The notes under the pieces were generated by a model. The model saw only the letters and a program-made list of their open reading frames with translations, made no database searches and was not told where the DNA came from. Both the position numbers and the translations under genes were made by a program. From contig NW_026570302.1 in NCBI RefSeq assembly GCF_019649055.1, positions 186,001 to 250,000 of the forward strand: a stretch of 64,000 bases of DNA. Reading direction: 5' to 3'. The stretch comes from Paramacrobiotus metropolitanus. Its lineage: Eukaryota; Tardigrada; Eutardigrada; Parachela; Macrobiotidae. Shown piece by piece: positions 1-11,994 of this stretch; position 1 is the first letter of the stretch; the number at the start of each line of letters is the position of its first letter.

Positions 1-580
1 CTCACCTGCGCTGCGTCTTCTCGGCTGCTTCAGTTGTCTTCCATGTATGCCGTTTTGTCGAGCACGGGAATCATTGGGCAGTCTTCTCAGACTTCCCAAT
101 GCTTCCCATTTTTTTGTTGGGCAACGGCACAACATATATCGCTGAAAATTTACCAGTTACATACGAATGTTGTTTAGTACGAGGCCTGATTTTCTCGAAA
201 CCTTTCATTCACGCAGCAGGACGGTGTGGCCTTTGAATGCTCATGTCCCAAAAGGATGGTGACTCACACCATCTCGATTTTGGACTTCCGGTAGCACCGA
301 GTAGGTCAAAACCAACACGATCAGAAACTAGACCCGTTTTCACTCACATAGCCAAAAAGTTTTGTTAAAAAATTATTTTTTTGAAATTTGTTACTGAATT
401 AATAAGGTCACTTCTGGTGTGAGTAACCGTGCTAGTAGACGAAGTGTTAAAATACCCTCGGGTTATTTTTGACGGGTTGCCGCTTCGGGGTGCATGATCG
501 AAACCTGATGCAGGCGTGTTTATACTCGTACATCAGCTGATTATCTTGAATGAATCATCATGTTGTGGTTTGCTCTGCAG
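1..580 (+). other. probable intron of the cullin-1 gene, upstream of the first visible exon
   Basis: No coding segment is recognisable here. The stretch ends in a clean splice acceptor (TGCTCTGCAG, 571-580) directly before the first CUL1 exon, so it is most simply an intron whose donor lies outside the window. Where it begins cannot be told. Confidence 0.6.
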
Positions 581-2643
581 ACGTTGTGCGGCTTCGAGTA
601 CACCATCAAGCTGCAGCGCATGTTCCAGGACGTCAGTCTGAGCAAGGACTTGAACGAGGAATTCAAGCACAGCCCCGATCATAAGCGTCTGCCGGAGAAG
701 CTGGAGTTCACTCTGCAGATCCTCAGTAACGGCGCCTGGCCCTTCACGGAGAAGGTCAACCTCAGTCTTTCGGCCGAGGTAAATTATCAGAACAACTTCA
801 AGGTTTATTTAACATTGCGGATGATTGGGTCGATTTCGTATTTTTTGATTTTGTAAGATTTTTTAAATTTATTTGTTATAATTTTTTAATAATTGCGACA
901 CTGCATCCAACAGTTCATTGGCGTTATGTTCCAGTTTCCATTTTAATTTTTTTAGCCTTTTGTAATTTAGCGAATGGATCGGTAAAGTTCCATAGCACTT
1001 TATTTTAATTTATTTTCATTGTTTATATCTATGGTGGTTTTTTATGTTGTTATCATATTTCTTGAAGAATTGATTTTATTTTAATTAAATTTTGTGATGC
1101 ATTTTCGCTAGCCGTTTATTTTTATTTATTTTCATTGTTCATCTACAGTAATTTCTTATGTTAATAATATATTTCCTGAATAATTAATTTTATTCCAATA
1201 TAATCTAATCGTACATTCTGGTGATGCACTTTTTCGTTAGCAGGTTTTTATAATTTATTTTTCATTAATTTTGCCGTTTCGCAGCTGGAACGCCCGCTGA
1301 CGGTGTTCACCGACTTCTACCGCAACAAGCACGCCCAGCGCCGACTGCGCTGGCTGTACTCGGTGTCGCGTTGCGAAATGACCACGACCTGCTTCCCCAT
1401 GCGCCACATCCTGCAGGTGTCCACGTACCAGGCCGCCGTGCTGCTCTTGTTCAACGAGATGGACGCCGCCCGCATGGAGCAGCTGGCCACACTGGCTAAC
1501 GTCGAGATGGCGCTGCTCGTGCAGATCGTCATTCCGCTGGTCAAGAGTAAGATGTTGCTGACGGGGGAGGGCGCCGGCGACGTGGAGGAGAAGGATCTCC
1601 TCCCCGAGACGGAAGTGAAGCTCAATTTTGGCTTCCGCAGGTGGGTGTTCGGACGTGATATTGATTTTTATAATGAAATAATAGTTTTGGTATTTTCATT
1701 AGGTTTTGTTTCTCATCGGTAAATTTCTGGGAATAAAAAAGGCTCATGTTTTAACGGAAAGTATTAGTTTGTATTATTATAAATAACTTATAGTTATAGT
1801 TTCGCAAATATTTTGAGCATTTTTAAAAATTTATAAATTTGTATAAATTTACTTACACATAGTAATGTTTTTTTCTTGTACACGTGTAATTTATTAGTAA
1901 CATTGTGGGTTTGATAGTAATGTTGTGAAAATAAAAGTTACAGGAAATCAGTGGCTGTTTCCCATTTTCTGGCCAATATCTGGTGCTAACGGAATGTTTG
2001 ATTGAATACGGTTCTGTAGTAAGAAGATGCGCATCAACCTGAACATGCCGATGCGGGCCGAGCAGAAGCAGGAGGAGGAGGCCACGGCGCGCAACATTGA
2101 GGAGGACCGCAAGATTGTTATCCAGGCGGCGCTGGTGCGCGTCATGAAGATGCGCAAGACCCTCAAGCACCAGCAGCTCATCGCCGAGGTCCTCACCATC
2201 CTCTCCACCCGTTTCAAGCCCACAATTCCACTGGTTAAGGTCCGTATCCGCATTTATTTACCAAATATTCTACGTAATGTATAATCTGTTTCTTAAGAAT
2301 TTTTAAATGTTTTTAAAAATACCTTGACATGTTTTATTCGAATATTTTTAAATTCTTCGTTGTAAAAAATGATGTGTTTACAGGAAAATGAGCCGGATAT
2401 TAAAATAATGCTGTTGTGGATTTTTCTGACATTTTTTTGTTTTTTATTTATTTGAAAAATGCTGTAAATAAGTTAGATATCTGCATTGTCTTGTGTCCTT
2501 TTAATATTTTGTAAGGATTTTTCAAAAATATCTTGACACATTTTATTGGTTTTTTATTGCAGAAATGTATTGAGATTCTGATCGATAAGGAGTACATGAA
2601 ACGCGACGAAGAAGACCAAACCCAGTACAGTTATGTGGCGTAA
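581..2643 (+). CDS. CUL1: cullin-1, C-terminal part (SCF ubiquitin-ligase scaffold)
   Basis: The 3' end of a cullin-1 gene, the scaffold that joins SKP1/F-box adaptors at its N-terminus to the RBX1 RING protein at its C-terminus. Four exons are visible: 581-778, 1285-1640, 2020-2239 and 2563-2643, all with GT-AG junctions and matching phases, giving 284 residues. The first exon encodes [15 protein letters not shown], a CUL1 hallmark. The last two encode the winged-helix neddylation domain: [29 protein letters not shown] and a C-terminal YSYVA. The lysine in VMKMR (codon 2147-2149) corresponds to the NEDD8-acceptor lysine of human CUL1. The rest of the roughly 770-residue protein lies left of the window. 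Close identity to CUL1 over other cullins (KHQQL, FKP, end in YSYVA) makes the assignment firm. Confidence 0.95.
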
Positions 2644-2985
2644 GACTCAGCCGCGGCCTATTTGCCCAAGTAATCGCCGTGTTTTATGTTTTTAAGCGTA
2701 ATTTGTTTTCCCTTGTGGATGAATGACGTTTTGCATCAGCCATCATGTAATTTTGGACAAATATCTGGTTTTAAGACGGAAAAGAGAAGGATCGCATATT
2801 TTGTTCGGTATATATACTGTTTGCCTTGTGTTCACCTTTTTTTGGGCCATTTTGATCTCTCTTTCGTTGGAGATGAGAGTATTTTGACGATGTGGAGAAA
2901 CTGTCTTGTGTTTTACGCAGTTTTTGATCGCTTTTGATCTTAATCGGAAAATATTGGTATTTCTTTTGTCGGTTTTGGACAGCTG

Positions 2986-3002
2986 AATAAACGTTGAATA
3001 AA
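2986..3002 (+). promoter_or_regulatory. tandem polyadenylation signals of cullin-1
   Basis: Two AATAAA hexamers, at 2986 and 2997, lie about 350 bases after the CUL1 stop. They are likely poly(A) signals for that transcript, which would give a short 3' UTR. Confidence 0.5.
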
Positions 3003-3626
3003 AATCGAATAAGAGAAAAAGCGCTCGATTTTATTGCTGAATGAATGCTGGTTTTATTGCTTATTATGAAATTCGGGGATTTTGAAATTAAAATAAGCTT
3101 GCTGGATGCTCGTTCAATCTTTTTTTTAATAACAAACTAACAACGCAAGAATAATATTACTGATCATAATCAAAAATTACAGCGATTTTTTTAATAATAA
3201 AAAATTACTGAAGCAGTGATAAATTGATAACAGTTGTTAATTAATAATTTTAATACTCAATAATAATTATCAATAAACTTTCACTGCATTTATAATCTAT
3301 CTAGCAAAGATTATTATTTTCTTTTTCTGGCAGAATGGCAGCTGTTTAATAAATTCTGAATAAAAATTATTAAGGGAAGGATAGGCAAACATTTGTATTT
3401 GTTGAAGCTGGTATTTTTTCTGGTTCTTACAAAATTAATGTTTTGTTTTAAAATTATATTCATTTTAGGTAATTCACAAAATTTAAACTGGCTCTTTTAA
3501 ACAATTATAGAAGTATTCATTTTAATGTTTGTAAATTTTAGCGAGTTAATTGTCCATAACATGCATAAAACTTGCATTTATCCTATTCATCAGTCATCTA
3601 ACAAGTAACAAAGATTATGGCAATAA
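3003..3626. other. AT-rich convergent intergenic spacer
   Basis: Spacer between the 3' ends of the CUL1 gene (+) and the LU-domain gene (-). It is strongly AT-rich with no recognisable coding segment, and probably contains both 3' UTRs. Confidence 0.6.
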
Positions 3627-5004
3627 TTAAAACAATATAAACAAACCAACAGCATGCAAAACTGTTATTGGCAAAACAAATTGTAGAATTATTTTATCAA
3701 ATTTGCGACGTCGAAACGAAGGAGAATCATTTATCTCCTCTTCCTCCGTATCGCCGGGATAATTGTCCGGCGTGGTGGGCGGATAGGTGTACCGTTCGCG
3801 ATCCGTGCAGTAGGCCATGTCCGGCAGTTCCGGTGCCGGTTTGCCCCAGACACGCTGCAGATCGGCCAGATGCCAGCTGTTGCAGCAGTCGCTTTTACAC
3901 GCGCAGACCACCGTTTTTACCACGGTTTTCGGATACTCCACGGGATGCTTCGTCATAAACTTACCTGCAAATCTGCCACGTAATCACAAATTTTCCGGAG
4001 TAAAATTGGCACTGACGTCACAAAATAAAAATATTAAAAACAATAAATGTGTAAATGCATTTCACTAATATGCTAAATTAGATCCGACTATTTTAAAAAC
4101 TATGTAATTTCGTAACGAAATAATTTTTTAATACTGAATGCATAAATTTATTAATCTTATGGATGCATGTACTAACATACCATTAAATTCTTTTTGTACT
4201 CTCCAGGAATTTCTTTGCACGAGATAAATAAATCTTTAGTAAATCTTTAATCTTTAATTTATACAGAAATTAAACAAATATACTGAAGCTTAGAACAAAC
4301 AAATTTAAGAACATTAAAAATATTTCTGTAAAAAATTTGCTAAAGAAAATAAAAAAATATTTCTCCAGTATACTAACGCTTAGTTAAAATCTAATAAGTA
4401 ATGATTTAAAATCATTTCCCAGTTTGCCAGAATTTCACAGGCATTTAAATTAATGCATTTATGAAGCAAAGTCGTGATACTTCACAGAATAAAAAAGGCG
4501 AGTCAAATACCATGGAAAGAATGAAGTTAATTATAATAAAAATATTGTTAATAGTCACTGGAAGTAGCACTTGAGCATTGGCCATGTTCTAATGAAACGG
4601 AATAAAAAAGACGAAAAAAATTAAACTAAAAATTCAACGCAAATAACTATTTTTAAGCTATTACCATCTGCATATGACTCGCAATAGCGCGATTTCCCCG
4701 GCATGGCGCAGCTGCGCGTGATGGTGGCCGGGAAGTAGAAGCGGCCGTCGTCGCGCGGATCCGCGTAGGTGGCGTTGACGAGGCAGAACTCCTCGCGATT
4801 ATCACAGGTGCGGAAGGCTTTCGCCGTGCCAATCATCCGCTCCGTATCCTCACAGGCCATCTTGCTGGCCGGATCCCGAAAGTTGGGTCCGTGGCAGTAC
4901 AGACAGCGGATCTGCTGGCCCGTGACCTTTCGCGGTAGCATCGCCATGCTGAGCAGCATGCACCAGAGCATACACACTGCTGTCGTAATCCGTAGAACAC
5001 ACAC
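3627..5004 (-). CDS. GPI-anchored LU (Ly6/uPAR, three-finger) domain protein
   Basis: Two exons, complement(join(3627..3964, 4665..5004)), encode 225 residues; the junction restores a glycine codon (phase 1). The start is the first ATG, followed by a hydrophobic signal peptide (VCMLWCMLLSMAM). The mature part is cysteine-rich: CLYC near residue 34, spaced single cysteines, then CACKSDCCN near residue 140. This CxxC start and CC-N end is the pattern of LU/three-finger domains, including the quiver/sleepless type. The C-terminus is a hydrophobic run (LQFVLPITVLHAVGLFILF) after a charged hinge, as expected for a GPI-attachment signal, so the protein should sit on the outer cell surface. The intron (3965-4664, 700 bases) is AT-rich and empty. 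LU proteins modulate receptors and channels or act in adhesion; the partner here is unknown. Confidence 0.7.
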
Positions 5005-5935
5005 AACTACGTTTCTATAAGCATTAGTATATTAAAAAACTGCGCGTAGGATGAACTTAAATTCATCCCTGATTCGTTTTCAGGTATTATTTTTACGAAG
5101 CACCTTGCTCAGAAGTGTGCCCGAACACACGATGGAAATTTGATTTGAACGCGACTTATATAAATTACCCATAAATACTTAATTACTCGTAAGTCCTAAG
5201 TGAAGAATTTGAAAATGGTTTTTCGAAAACTGTATTTGATTGTTAATATTAAATTCACAAAATATAAAATAAAATTTGAATAGCGCAGATTTTATTTAGT
5301 TGCGTCGTCACTCTATACGCTGTTCGGTGATTCTACTCTGTATTTGGTAGAAGCAGAACAAACGCATACGTCAGGCGCTTCATTGAGTTTATTTTGTTAC
5401 GGTATATTATTGTACCTTGCACTGGGATTTCTGGTTCATGAACGAAATTTTTTAATGATTATGACAATGGTTGCTACGTATCGAAATACAAAATAATAAT
5501 ATTTTGTATTTCGGAAAATACAAAATATTTTTTTATATTTTGTATTTGCAATAATACTATATTATTGCAGTACCAGTAATACTCATATTATTTCAGCGGA
5601 CGAGAGCAGTGCTTCGACATGTACCGGTTATACTTGAATCGTTCCATTATTTTTGAATGAAAGACGGTATAAAAGTTAGCAATAAATATGATTATTTTCG
5701 TACAGAGATTGGTCAGAAAACAACACGTATTACAGTGTTAGTAATGCGGTTCTAACAGGCTTCCAACAGATCGATCGATTCAACAAACGCCAAATAGTTG
5801 AAGTAAAAATATTAAATTTAGCCTTCTAAGTTTTACGATATTAAAGAGCTTAATACACTAGAAAGCAGCTTGCACAGCCAAGAACTAGGAGGTGCTCGTT
5901 TCTGAATCAACACCCCTTATTCAATCCATTCCACA
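5005..5935. other. intergenic, AT-rich with small palindromes
   Basis: No gene is seen. It should contain the promoter of the LU-domain gene. Around 5485-5580 lie several short AT palindromes built on ATTTTGTATT and its complement. Confidence 0.5.
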
Positions 5936-6572
5936 TCATTTACAGACAATTTCGCTGCCGGAATTCCACACCGCTTTATTGGCATTGTCGTAGATTACCA
6001 GATTGCGGTCATCCTGGAACACCAGCCGACGTCCTCTGCCCGCTGTCTGACTGTTCCACACGGCTTTGTTGGCGATATCGTAGATCACCAGATTCCCGTC
6101 GGTCTGGAACACGGCCTGATCCCCGCGGCCGGCGGTATGGGTGTCCCACTTGGAACGACCGCTACCGTCGTAAATCACCAGATTGCCATCCGACTGGAAA
6201 TTCAACTGTCCCGCCCCCGATCCGAACTGTACCCGGCATTCGAAGTTGGCCGGGATCTTGTCGCCGCGGTTAAACGAGCAAGCCGCCTCCGATCGGCCTG
6301 AAATACACGAAAGGTCACCGCGACCGCATACAATTTCACAGAACAGAGACGTCAGATTATGAACGTTTTTCACCAATATTAATTTAATAATTTCTGTCTT
6401 GCAGCGATTCGTACGCTCCGGGATATACACGCATTTTAACTATTTAATCGAAAAAAATTAATAAATTAGAATAACAATACTTAGGATAATTACTACGTAT
6501 TTTCCTACCGGCAATTTGGCATGCGATCAGCCACACTTGGACGCCATAGAAAAACACCGATTTGTCCAGCAT
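5936..6572 (-). CDS. secreted bulb-type (mannose-binding) lectin, copy 1
   Basis: Two exons, complement(join(5936..6297, 6509..6572)), encode 141 residues; the junction completes a glycine codon. Exon 1 gives a signal peptide (VWLIACQIAG). Exon 2 is a single bulb-type (GNA-like) lectin domain with three QxDxNxVxY carbohydrate motifs: QSDGNLVIYD, QTDGNLVIYD and QDDRNLVIYD. All three sites keep the Q, D, N, V and Y contacts, so mannose binding is expected, and the protein is small and secreted. An unspliced frame runs further upstream through the intron, but the spliced form is preferred because the neighbouring paralogue has the same intron at the same place and phase. Known members act in defence or in binding microbial glycans; the role here is inferred. 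Confidence 0.85.
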
Positions 6573-7822
6573 TGTCGGTTTAAGCGAAAAATACGAGTAA
6601 CTCAGTAATTTGTTCGACACTTCTGTTCAGCAGCCCTTTCAAAATATTGTACATACATTTTTCCAGTTACACTACCCGAGTAGTGCTTTTATACTACCCA
6701 GCTGCGTTTGATGGTTCCGCTTCTGTAAAAATTTATACAGATTCCATATGTGAGTGACACACCTGTGCAATGAAACCAAGCGTTCAGACAATAAAATGCA
6801 CACACCGAATTCGTCGCCGTATGCCGGCAATTGACGTACGGAAATAATCCGCTATTGCCGTGAATCCTCATGCAGATGGCGCGTTATTTGTAGAATGCAC
6901 ATTATATATTCCTGTTATTTTTTTTACTGCAGCATGCTTGAGTCACTTAAGGCATGCAAAGTGTTTCTCATAAGCCGGGATTTTATGGGCTGCTTGCATA
7001 AAATGGTCGAACGGTTACCTCGAGTTCGAGCAAGTTGATTTTCGTTATAAAAATCCTGATAAGAAGACATTGTAGGTAATGTCGGATTGCATACCAAATA
7101 AATTAACTCAATTCAGGACCATGGAGTATTAAGTGCAAAAACAGATTGCTTTAGGGAAAAGATCCGGTACATGTTGCCAAATTCGGGTACATACACGAAA
7201 ACTTCCCCTTTCGCGCACTCCAAACACTTTTTGCATCGTTTTATTGCATTTTGTAGCCAAATGTTGTGTACGAGTATAAGTTGATGTGAAAGCTGAAAAC
7301 CGTTTGTGCACGCAAACATCGATCCGGTTGAAACTATTGCTAAATGGACAACATACCCAGATTGCGGAGTATTGTATACTGCCGCCCGTGTTAATTTTGG
7401 CTCTGGATTATTTACATTTTTTTAAATTCGAACATTTTTATTAGTGTAAATCAGCGCAGGCATGTTGTTATGTTATGTTAAGTATCCAATAAATTATTTA
7501 CATACATTATTTTGGCTTTTGCTTAATTAACATTGGATTTTGGCCGACTTGACGCTAGCACAAGATAACTGGAGCAGCGCTTCTAGTTTTAAGGAACAAA
7601 GTTAGGTTTATTTCTGTTGATCTGCATGATGTACTGAAGTATATGAAATAATCTATATATCAACCACATAAATATGTTATGTACAAAGTACAGTACTCGT
7701 ATAATCACTAAAGCACATAGATATTGTACAGATTATCTATACTTCTATAGTACTTAATAATTTTTTACCAGAAAGTTTTTGCCTTGTTACATTGCTGTCT
7801 TATATAATTAATTTGCAAGTCG
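6573..7822. other. spacer between the two lectin genes, with one dispersed-repeat arm
   Basis: No gene is supported. It should hold the promoter of lectin copy 1 and the 3' UTR of copy 2. About 180 bases at 7150-7330 match a repeat found at three other places in the window (listed separately). Confidence 0.5.
7150..7330 (+). repeat. foldback-family repeat arm (copy A)
   Basis: Shares an ordered set of blocks with copies at 18430, 34940 and 46131: an end like TTTAGGGAAA, then CCGGTACATG, GTACATACACG, TTCGCGCACTCCAA, GCATTTTGTAGCC and CGCAAACATCGATCCGG. Only one arm is recognisable here, so this is a solo or decayed copy. Confidence 0.6.
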
Positions 7823-8406
7823 TTATTTACAGGTGACGTAAGTTTTAGAATTCCAAACGGATTTGCTAGCGTTGTCGTAGATAACGAGGTTGCGGTCATT
7901 CTGGAAGACCAGGATGCGGCCCTTCCCTGCTGTATGACTATTCCACACGGCTTTCTCAGCAATATCGTAAATGACAAAATTCCCATCCGACTGGAACACG
8001 GCACGTTCAGCACGGCCCGCTGTACCGGTACTCCATTTGGCAAGGCCACTGCCGTCGTAAATCACCAGATTGCCGTCAGGCTGAAAGGTCAAGCGCCCGT
8101 ATGCCGAACCATACTGTACCCGACATTCGAAATTCACCGGAATACTCTCGCCCCGGTTGAATGTGCAGGACGCATTCGTCCGGCCTGAAGAGTTATGAAA
8201 GCAGATTGTAAAAGGTCACGACAAAGCCGAACGCACGCCAGAACCGAAACGCAGTAGAGACTGAGTTAGGTCACCGCAGATAATACTACATTTTTCTGCA
8301 GTTTACACAGTAAGTACAAAATCTATCAATTTTCCTTACCAAGAATTTGGCACGCGACTAGCCACAGTTGTACAGCAGTGACAATATATAGGGACGACGT
8401 AGCCAT
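7823..8406 (-). CDS. secreted bulb-type (mannose-binding) lectin, copy 2
   Basis: Paralogue of the lectin at 5936-6572, with the same strand, exon count and intron phase: complement(join(7823..8184, 8340..8406)), 142 residues. Exon 1 is a signal peptide (MATSSLYIVTAVQLWLVACQ). Exon 2, identical in length to the other copy (362 bases), carries QPDGNLVIYD, QSDGNFVIYD and QNDRNLVIYD. The middle motif has F where most have L, which is conservative. The cysteines at the domain start (NASC) and in FECRVQ, and the C-terminal VTCK, match copy 1. A secreted mannose-binding protein is expected. The pair arose by local tandem duplication with substantial later divergence. Confidence 0.85.
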
Positions 8407-9115
8407 TTTCCTTAGTTAAAAGTTAAAGCTGGAAATGTAGCATAATACAATTACTGCAGTTATGTATTGAAGGATGCGCCAGCCCTTATATTTATATGTA
8501 GAAAATAACGTGCCATACAGTGTATTTTGACGCGTTAAGCAAAATTATATCGTCGCATTATGCACGTAACCGGTGCCGTTATGTTTAAGAGGATTTTGAT
8601 TTTCGGTACATGGTAAGTGTGACCGTGGGTCAACGAAACCTAATGGAATTTATGTGTACCGTTTTTGAAGTCTTTATGCCAATTTTTAATAACAGTAACG
8701 AAATTTTATTTGTACCATACGTGCTTATGTAAATTTTCGTCTGTATTTGTTTAACATCCCATTTTGTTAAGTGTTGACCGGAAATGGGTCAATCGTTTTA
8801 CCTGACCCATAATTCTGCGGTTTATTGATTGATTGCTAATAACGGCTGGTGACCCCAACGGGGAAGCAAAGTGCCGATTTCATGTTGTACAGTTCGGAAT
8901 AAAAACGCTCATTTTAAAGTCATCATCTGACGACTGCAGTGCTGCAGCTCTAATACTGAATTATAAACAAGGACAGGAACTTAACTGTAAGCGATAAAAC
9001 AACATATAAAACAGTTTTACCTACTGAGTAGTCTTTCAGTCTTAAGCTGAATAATAAGTTGATCAGTATGTCCAGATGGTTTTAATTTCCGTAATTGTGA
9101 TATGTGCTAAAAACT
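8407..9115. other. intergenic spacer before the Harbinger element
   Basis: No coding segment is recognised. It probably contains the promoter of lectin copy 2. Confidence 0.5.
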
Positions 9116-9165
9116 AAGCGTGCATAATATCATTTTTTGCTCTTGTACGGTAGTTCTTTAATACT
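9116..9165 (+). repeat. 50-bp direct repeat, left copy, flanking the Harbinger genes
   Basis: Identical over 50 bases to 11995-12044 and in the same orientation. It begins AAGCGTGCATAATATC and ends TTCTTTAATACT. The flanking bases on both sides differ. Confidence 0.9.
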
Positions 9166-9441
9166 AGCCTATTTCAGATTGCACGGTTTGTGTTGAGTTC
9201 GGCTTCGGTTACATGTGGAACCTTCGGTTCCGGGTTGTTTTACGTCCGTTCGCGACGTTAGCAGCTGTAACCTAGCGTCGTGCTGTGACGCGTAAAAACT
9301 ATCCGCCCTACGCCGGATCTCTAAAACGGCATATGCTGAATGCCTATGGCATGTGCGTTTATTAGGCCCATGGTTCATTTTTCCTAAAACCATCGTTTTG
9401 CCCACTTTGCAGACAGCTATAACCATTTGTGGAACCCAAAT

Positions 9442-10338
9442 ATGTCTGTGGAACCGGAAGCACCGCAAGGGCCTTCACAAGAGAAGAACCCAGAGAAGCG
9501 CAAAAGGCATGTTTGGACGCACGACGAAGAGTGTGGAGTTCTTCGGTCTTACCGCTTCCACGCAGGATACAGCATCCAGACAAACAAAAGAGGCAAAATG
9601 TGGGAAGACATTTATGAAGAATGCAAGAAAGATGGTGTGGACCTGCATTCTCCACGGGCAATACGAGATCATGTCGCGACGATGATTGCCAAGTTCAAAA
9701 AAGACAATCCGAACTGGGAAAAGCTAACGGGAGATTCTGAAGACGGAAACTTTACCGAAAAAGAAATCCTTCTCCTGGAAATCTGTCAATTGGAAAAAGA
9801 GCACGCAAGGACCCAGGAAAAGGAGAAAACAGAAGCAGATCACAAAAGAGACCGTCATGAGCAGAAACTTATGTGTGCAGCCAAAAACAGCCGGAAAAAG
9901 CGAAAGCAGCGTGAGTGAAATATTGACTTTTTCATAATTAACCAGGAGGAATTTCAAGTAAACAGAAAACATAATCAGCGACATAAATATTTTACAGTGG
10001 AGCAAGAACCGGAGGAAGAACCTAACACCGACGATGAATTCAACGCGGCTGTCAACGCGACTCAGAAGGCAAAAGAATCAAAACCCAACAAAGAACGAAA
10101 AGGATCCTGGCAAGCAGCTGTTGCGGGATATTTCACCGATAAGCGGGATGAAAAGTTGGCTGATCGTAAACTGGAAGAGGCCAAGCTGGACATCGAACGC
10201 GAAAAACTTCGACTCGAAGAGAAACGACTTGATCTGGAATCGCGAAAACTGGATCAGACACTAAAAGATCGGGAAGCGCTGTACGAGAACAATCGCATGA
10301 TGGCGCAGATGGTAACTCGCTTCACGGAGAGACATTAA
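9442..10338 (+). CDS. Harbinger accessory protein, SANT/Myb-like with coiled coil
   Basis: Two exons, 9442-9910 and 9998-10338 (intron GTGAGT...TTTACAG), encode 269 residues. The start is the ATG at 9442; in-frame sequence before it lacks an ATG. Residues 20-100 form a SANT/Myb/MADF-like DNA-binding region (RHVWTHDEECGVLRSYRF, then KMWEDIYEECKKDGVDL and IRDHVATMIAKFKKDNPNW). An acidic stretch and a long charged coiled coil follow (residues 190-260, rich in LEEAKLD, REKLRLEEKRLDL). In PIF/Harbinger elements such a protein binds the transposase and the element ends and brings them into the nucleus. The gene faces the transposase tail to tail, with 274 bases between stops. Confidence 0.8.
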
Positions 10339-10612
10339 ATGGGCAAAATGTTTGTGAAAAGCGGTTAAATGTTTGTAATTTTTTCCCTAAATACTGCCGC
10401 AAATTTTGTAATTTTTGAGTTTTTTTGGTATGGGTTCTATCCAGAAAACTTTCTCATTTCCGGTTCGTGATTTGTAGATGTTGTTCCTGGAATCTCATTA
10501 TTTAGTATCGGTGTGTGTTTGTCGTTCCGCTGTGTGGTTGTGTTTTGCACTACATGTTTGCTTTCTCTACGGGTGAATAACAAGAACGGCACAAGTTTAT
10601 TTCCATTTTTCA

Positions 10613-11704
10613 TTAATCTTCATTAATCCTAACATTCCTCAGATATTCTTTTAAAGAAGGAGGATCGACTCCAAAATAAATTCCCGTTTGACTTCCATAG
10701 AGAGCAGTGTGACAGTTTGTTAGAATTGCAGCTACCAGAAAAAATTTGCCCACTGGCTGCATCAGCACTTTTAAATTCTTCGAGAAATCGACAAAAGCAA
10801 AATACTGCACAATTTTGTTAAATCCCCATTCTACACATATCCTGCACCTGCTCATATCTTCGTTGAACTGCTCTTGATCCTCCGGAAGTGGCGCCATGCG
10901 TCTTCGAAATGGTGCCTCAATGTATTCGTTTGATGGATAAGCAGGATCTCCGTATAAAATAAACTTTTTCCCAATTTCCACCATTTTTTCTCGGAGTTTA
11001 TCCATTAGGCCACTATCGGCGAGAATTCCTGCATCATGTCTTCTTCCTGGCCACGGACCGTCTAAATTCACGATCATGCCATTTGGAGCAACGACAGACT
11101 GGAAAATCATGCTGTGCATGCGATAGTGTGCATTCCAGACTACACGCTGCCCCTCAGAAGGCCTGCAAATCGGTCGCACAGTGCCATCGATATAGCCCCA
11201 AACGTTATCCAGGGGCGCCCCCTTGGCAAGGGCTGCATCAGCAAAGCCCTGCAAATCATCTCGTGTAAGCCAACACAAATCCAGGGTATTCAAGAGATGA
11301 ATGAAGTGGCAATAGATATGCTCAATAACCCAGTGGAAGGCCATACAAAGTTCCGTTATGGATCTGTGGAAGATTATTGTCAGATCTGTATAGCGACACG
11401 GATATGCTAGTCGACGGAGAAGAATGCACAGAGCTTCAGTTCCTTCGTAAATCGACCCGGATTCAGTACGCACCACATCCGGGATGAGCAGCTCCTTGCG
11501 CAATAATTCGATATCCTCGCGTTGGAATCTGAACCAGTCGACACACTGCTGATCAGGGATGTCTTGAAGAGCGAATTTCTTTCTGGCAGCCTTTTGCTCG
11601 GATTTTTCTTGGTTGTGGAACGCCAGAAAAAGCGCGATCTCTTCAGGTTCGAACTCATCCACGGCGATGACAGTTTGTAAAAATTTATTGAACGAATGGG
11701 CCAT
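10613..11704 (-). CDS. PIF/Harbinger DDE transposase (HARBI1-like nuclease)
   Basis: A single uninterrupted frame of 363 residues, close to the usual length of Harbinger transposases. The DDE_4 nuclease core is visible: first aspartate in GYIDGTVRPICRP (about residue 170), then PGRRHDAGIL, second aspartate in ILYGDPAYP (about 250), and the glutamate in CRICVEWGFNKI (about 290). The N-terminal third has the helical region found before the catalytic domain. All three acidic residues are present, so the enzyme could be active. It cuts and pastes the element together with its SANT-like partner at 9442-10338. Confidence 0.9.
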   Translation of the reverse strand: MAHSFNKFLQTVIAVDEFEPEEIALFLAFHNQEKSEQKAARKKFALQDIPDQQCVDWFRFQREDIELLRKELLIPDVVRTESGSIYEGTEALCILLRRLAYPCRYTDLTIIFHRSITELCMAFHWVIEHIYCHFIHLLNTLDLCWLTRDDLQGFADAALAKGAPLDNVWGYIDGTVRPICRPSEGQRVVWNAHYRMHSMIFQSVVAPNGMIVNLDGPWPGRRHDAGILADSGLMDKLREKMVEIGKKFILYGDPAYPSNEYIEAPFRRRMAPLPEDQEQFNEDMSRCRICVEWGFNKIVQYFAFVDFSKNLKVLMQPVGKFFLVAAILTNCHTALYGSQTGIYFGVDPPSLKEYLRNVRINED

Positions 11705-11994
11705 TATTTTAACAAATTTATTTGGAATATCAAGGACTGTTGGAGTAACTGCAGGAATACTGGCAGGGTTATAATTTTAAAAATTTTGTGCATAGAAGGA
11801 GTAATTATGATTTTCGTCTTGGTATTTATACCAATTTATGATGATTTACCGTGCATATTCGTGAGAATCAGTGGCACAATATTTTTGAATTTTTCTGGCT
11901 GATATTTCAGTGTTATTGTACGTCACTGCAGCTGTAAATCTGAGTGTTTCCGGTCGGAGTCGCGAGTATGTTACGGCGTACGGTCTACTGAACG

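Noticed and set aside
5936-6430. Unspliced reading of lectin copy 1 through its intron
   Set aside because: The spliced model gives a proper signal peptide and matches the paralogue's intron position and phase; the extra residues match nothing.
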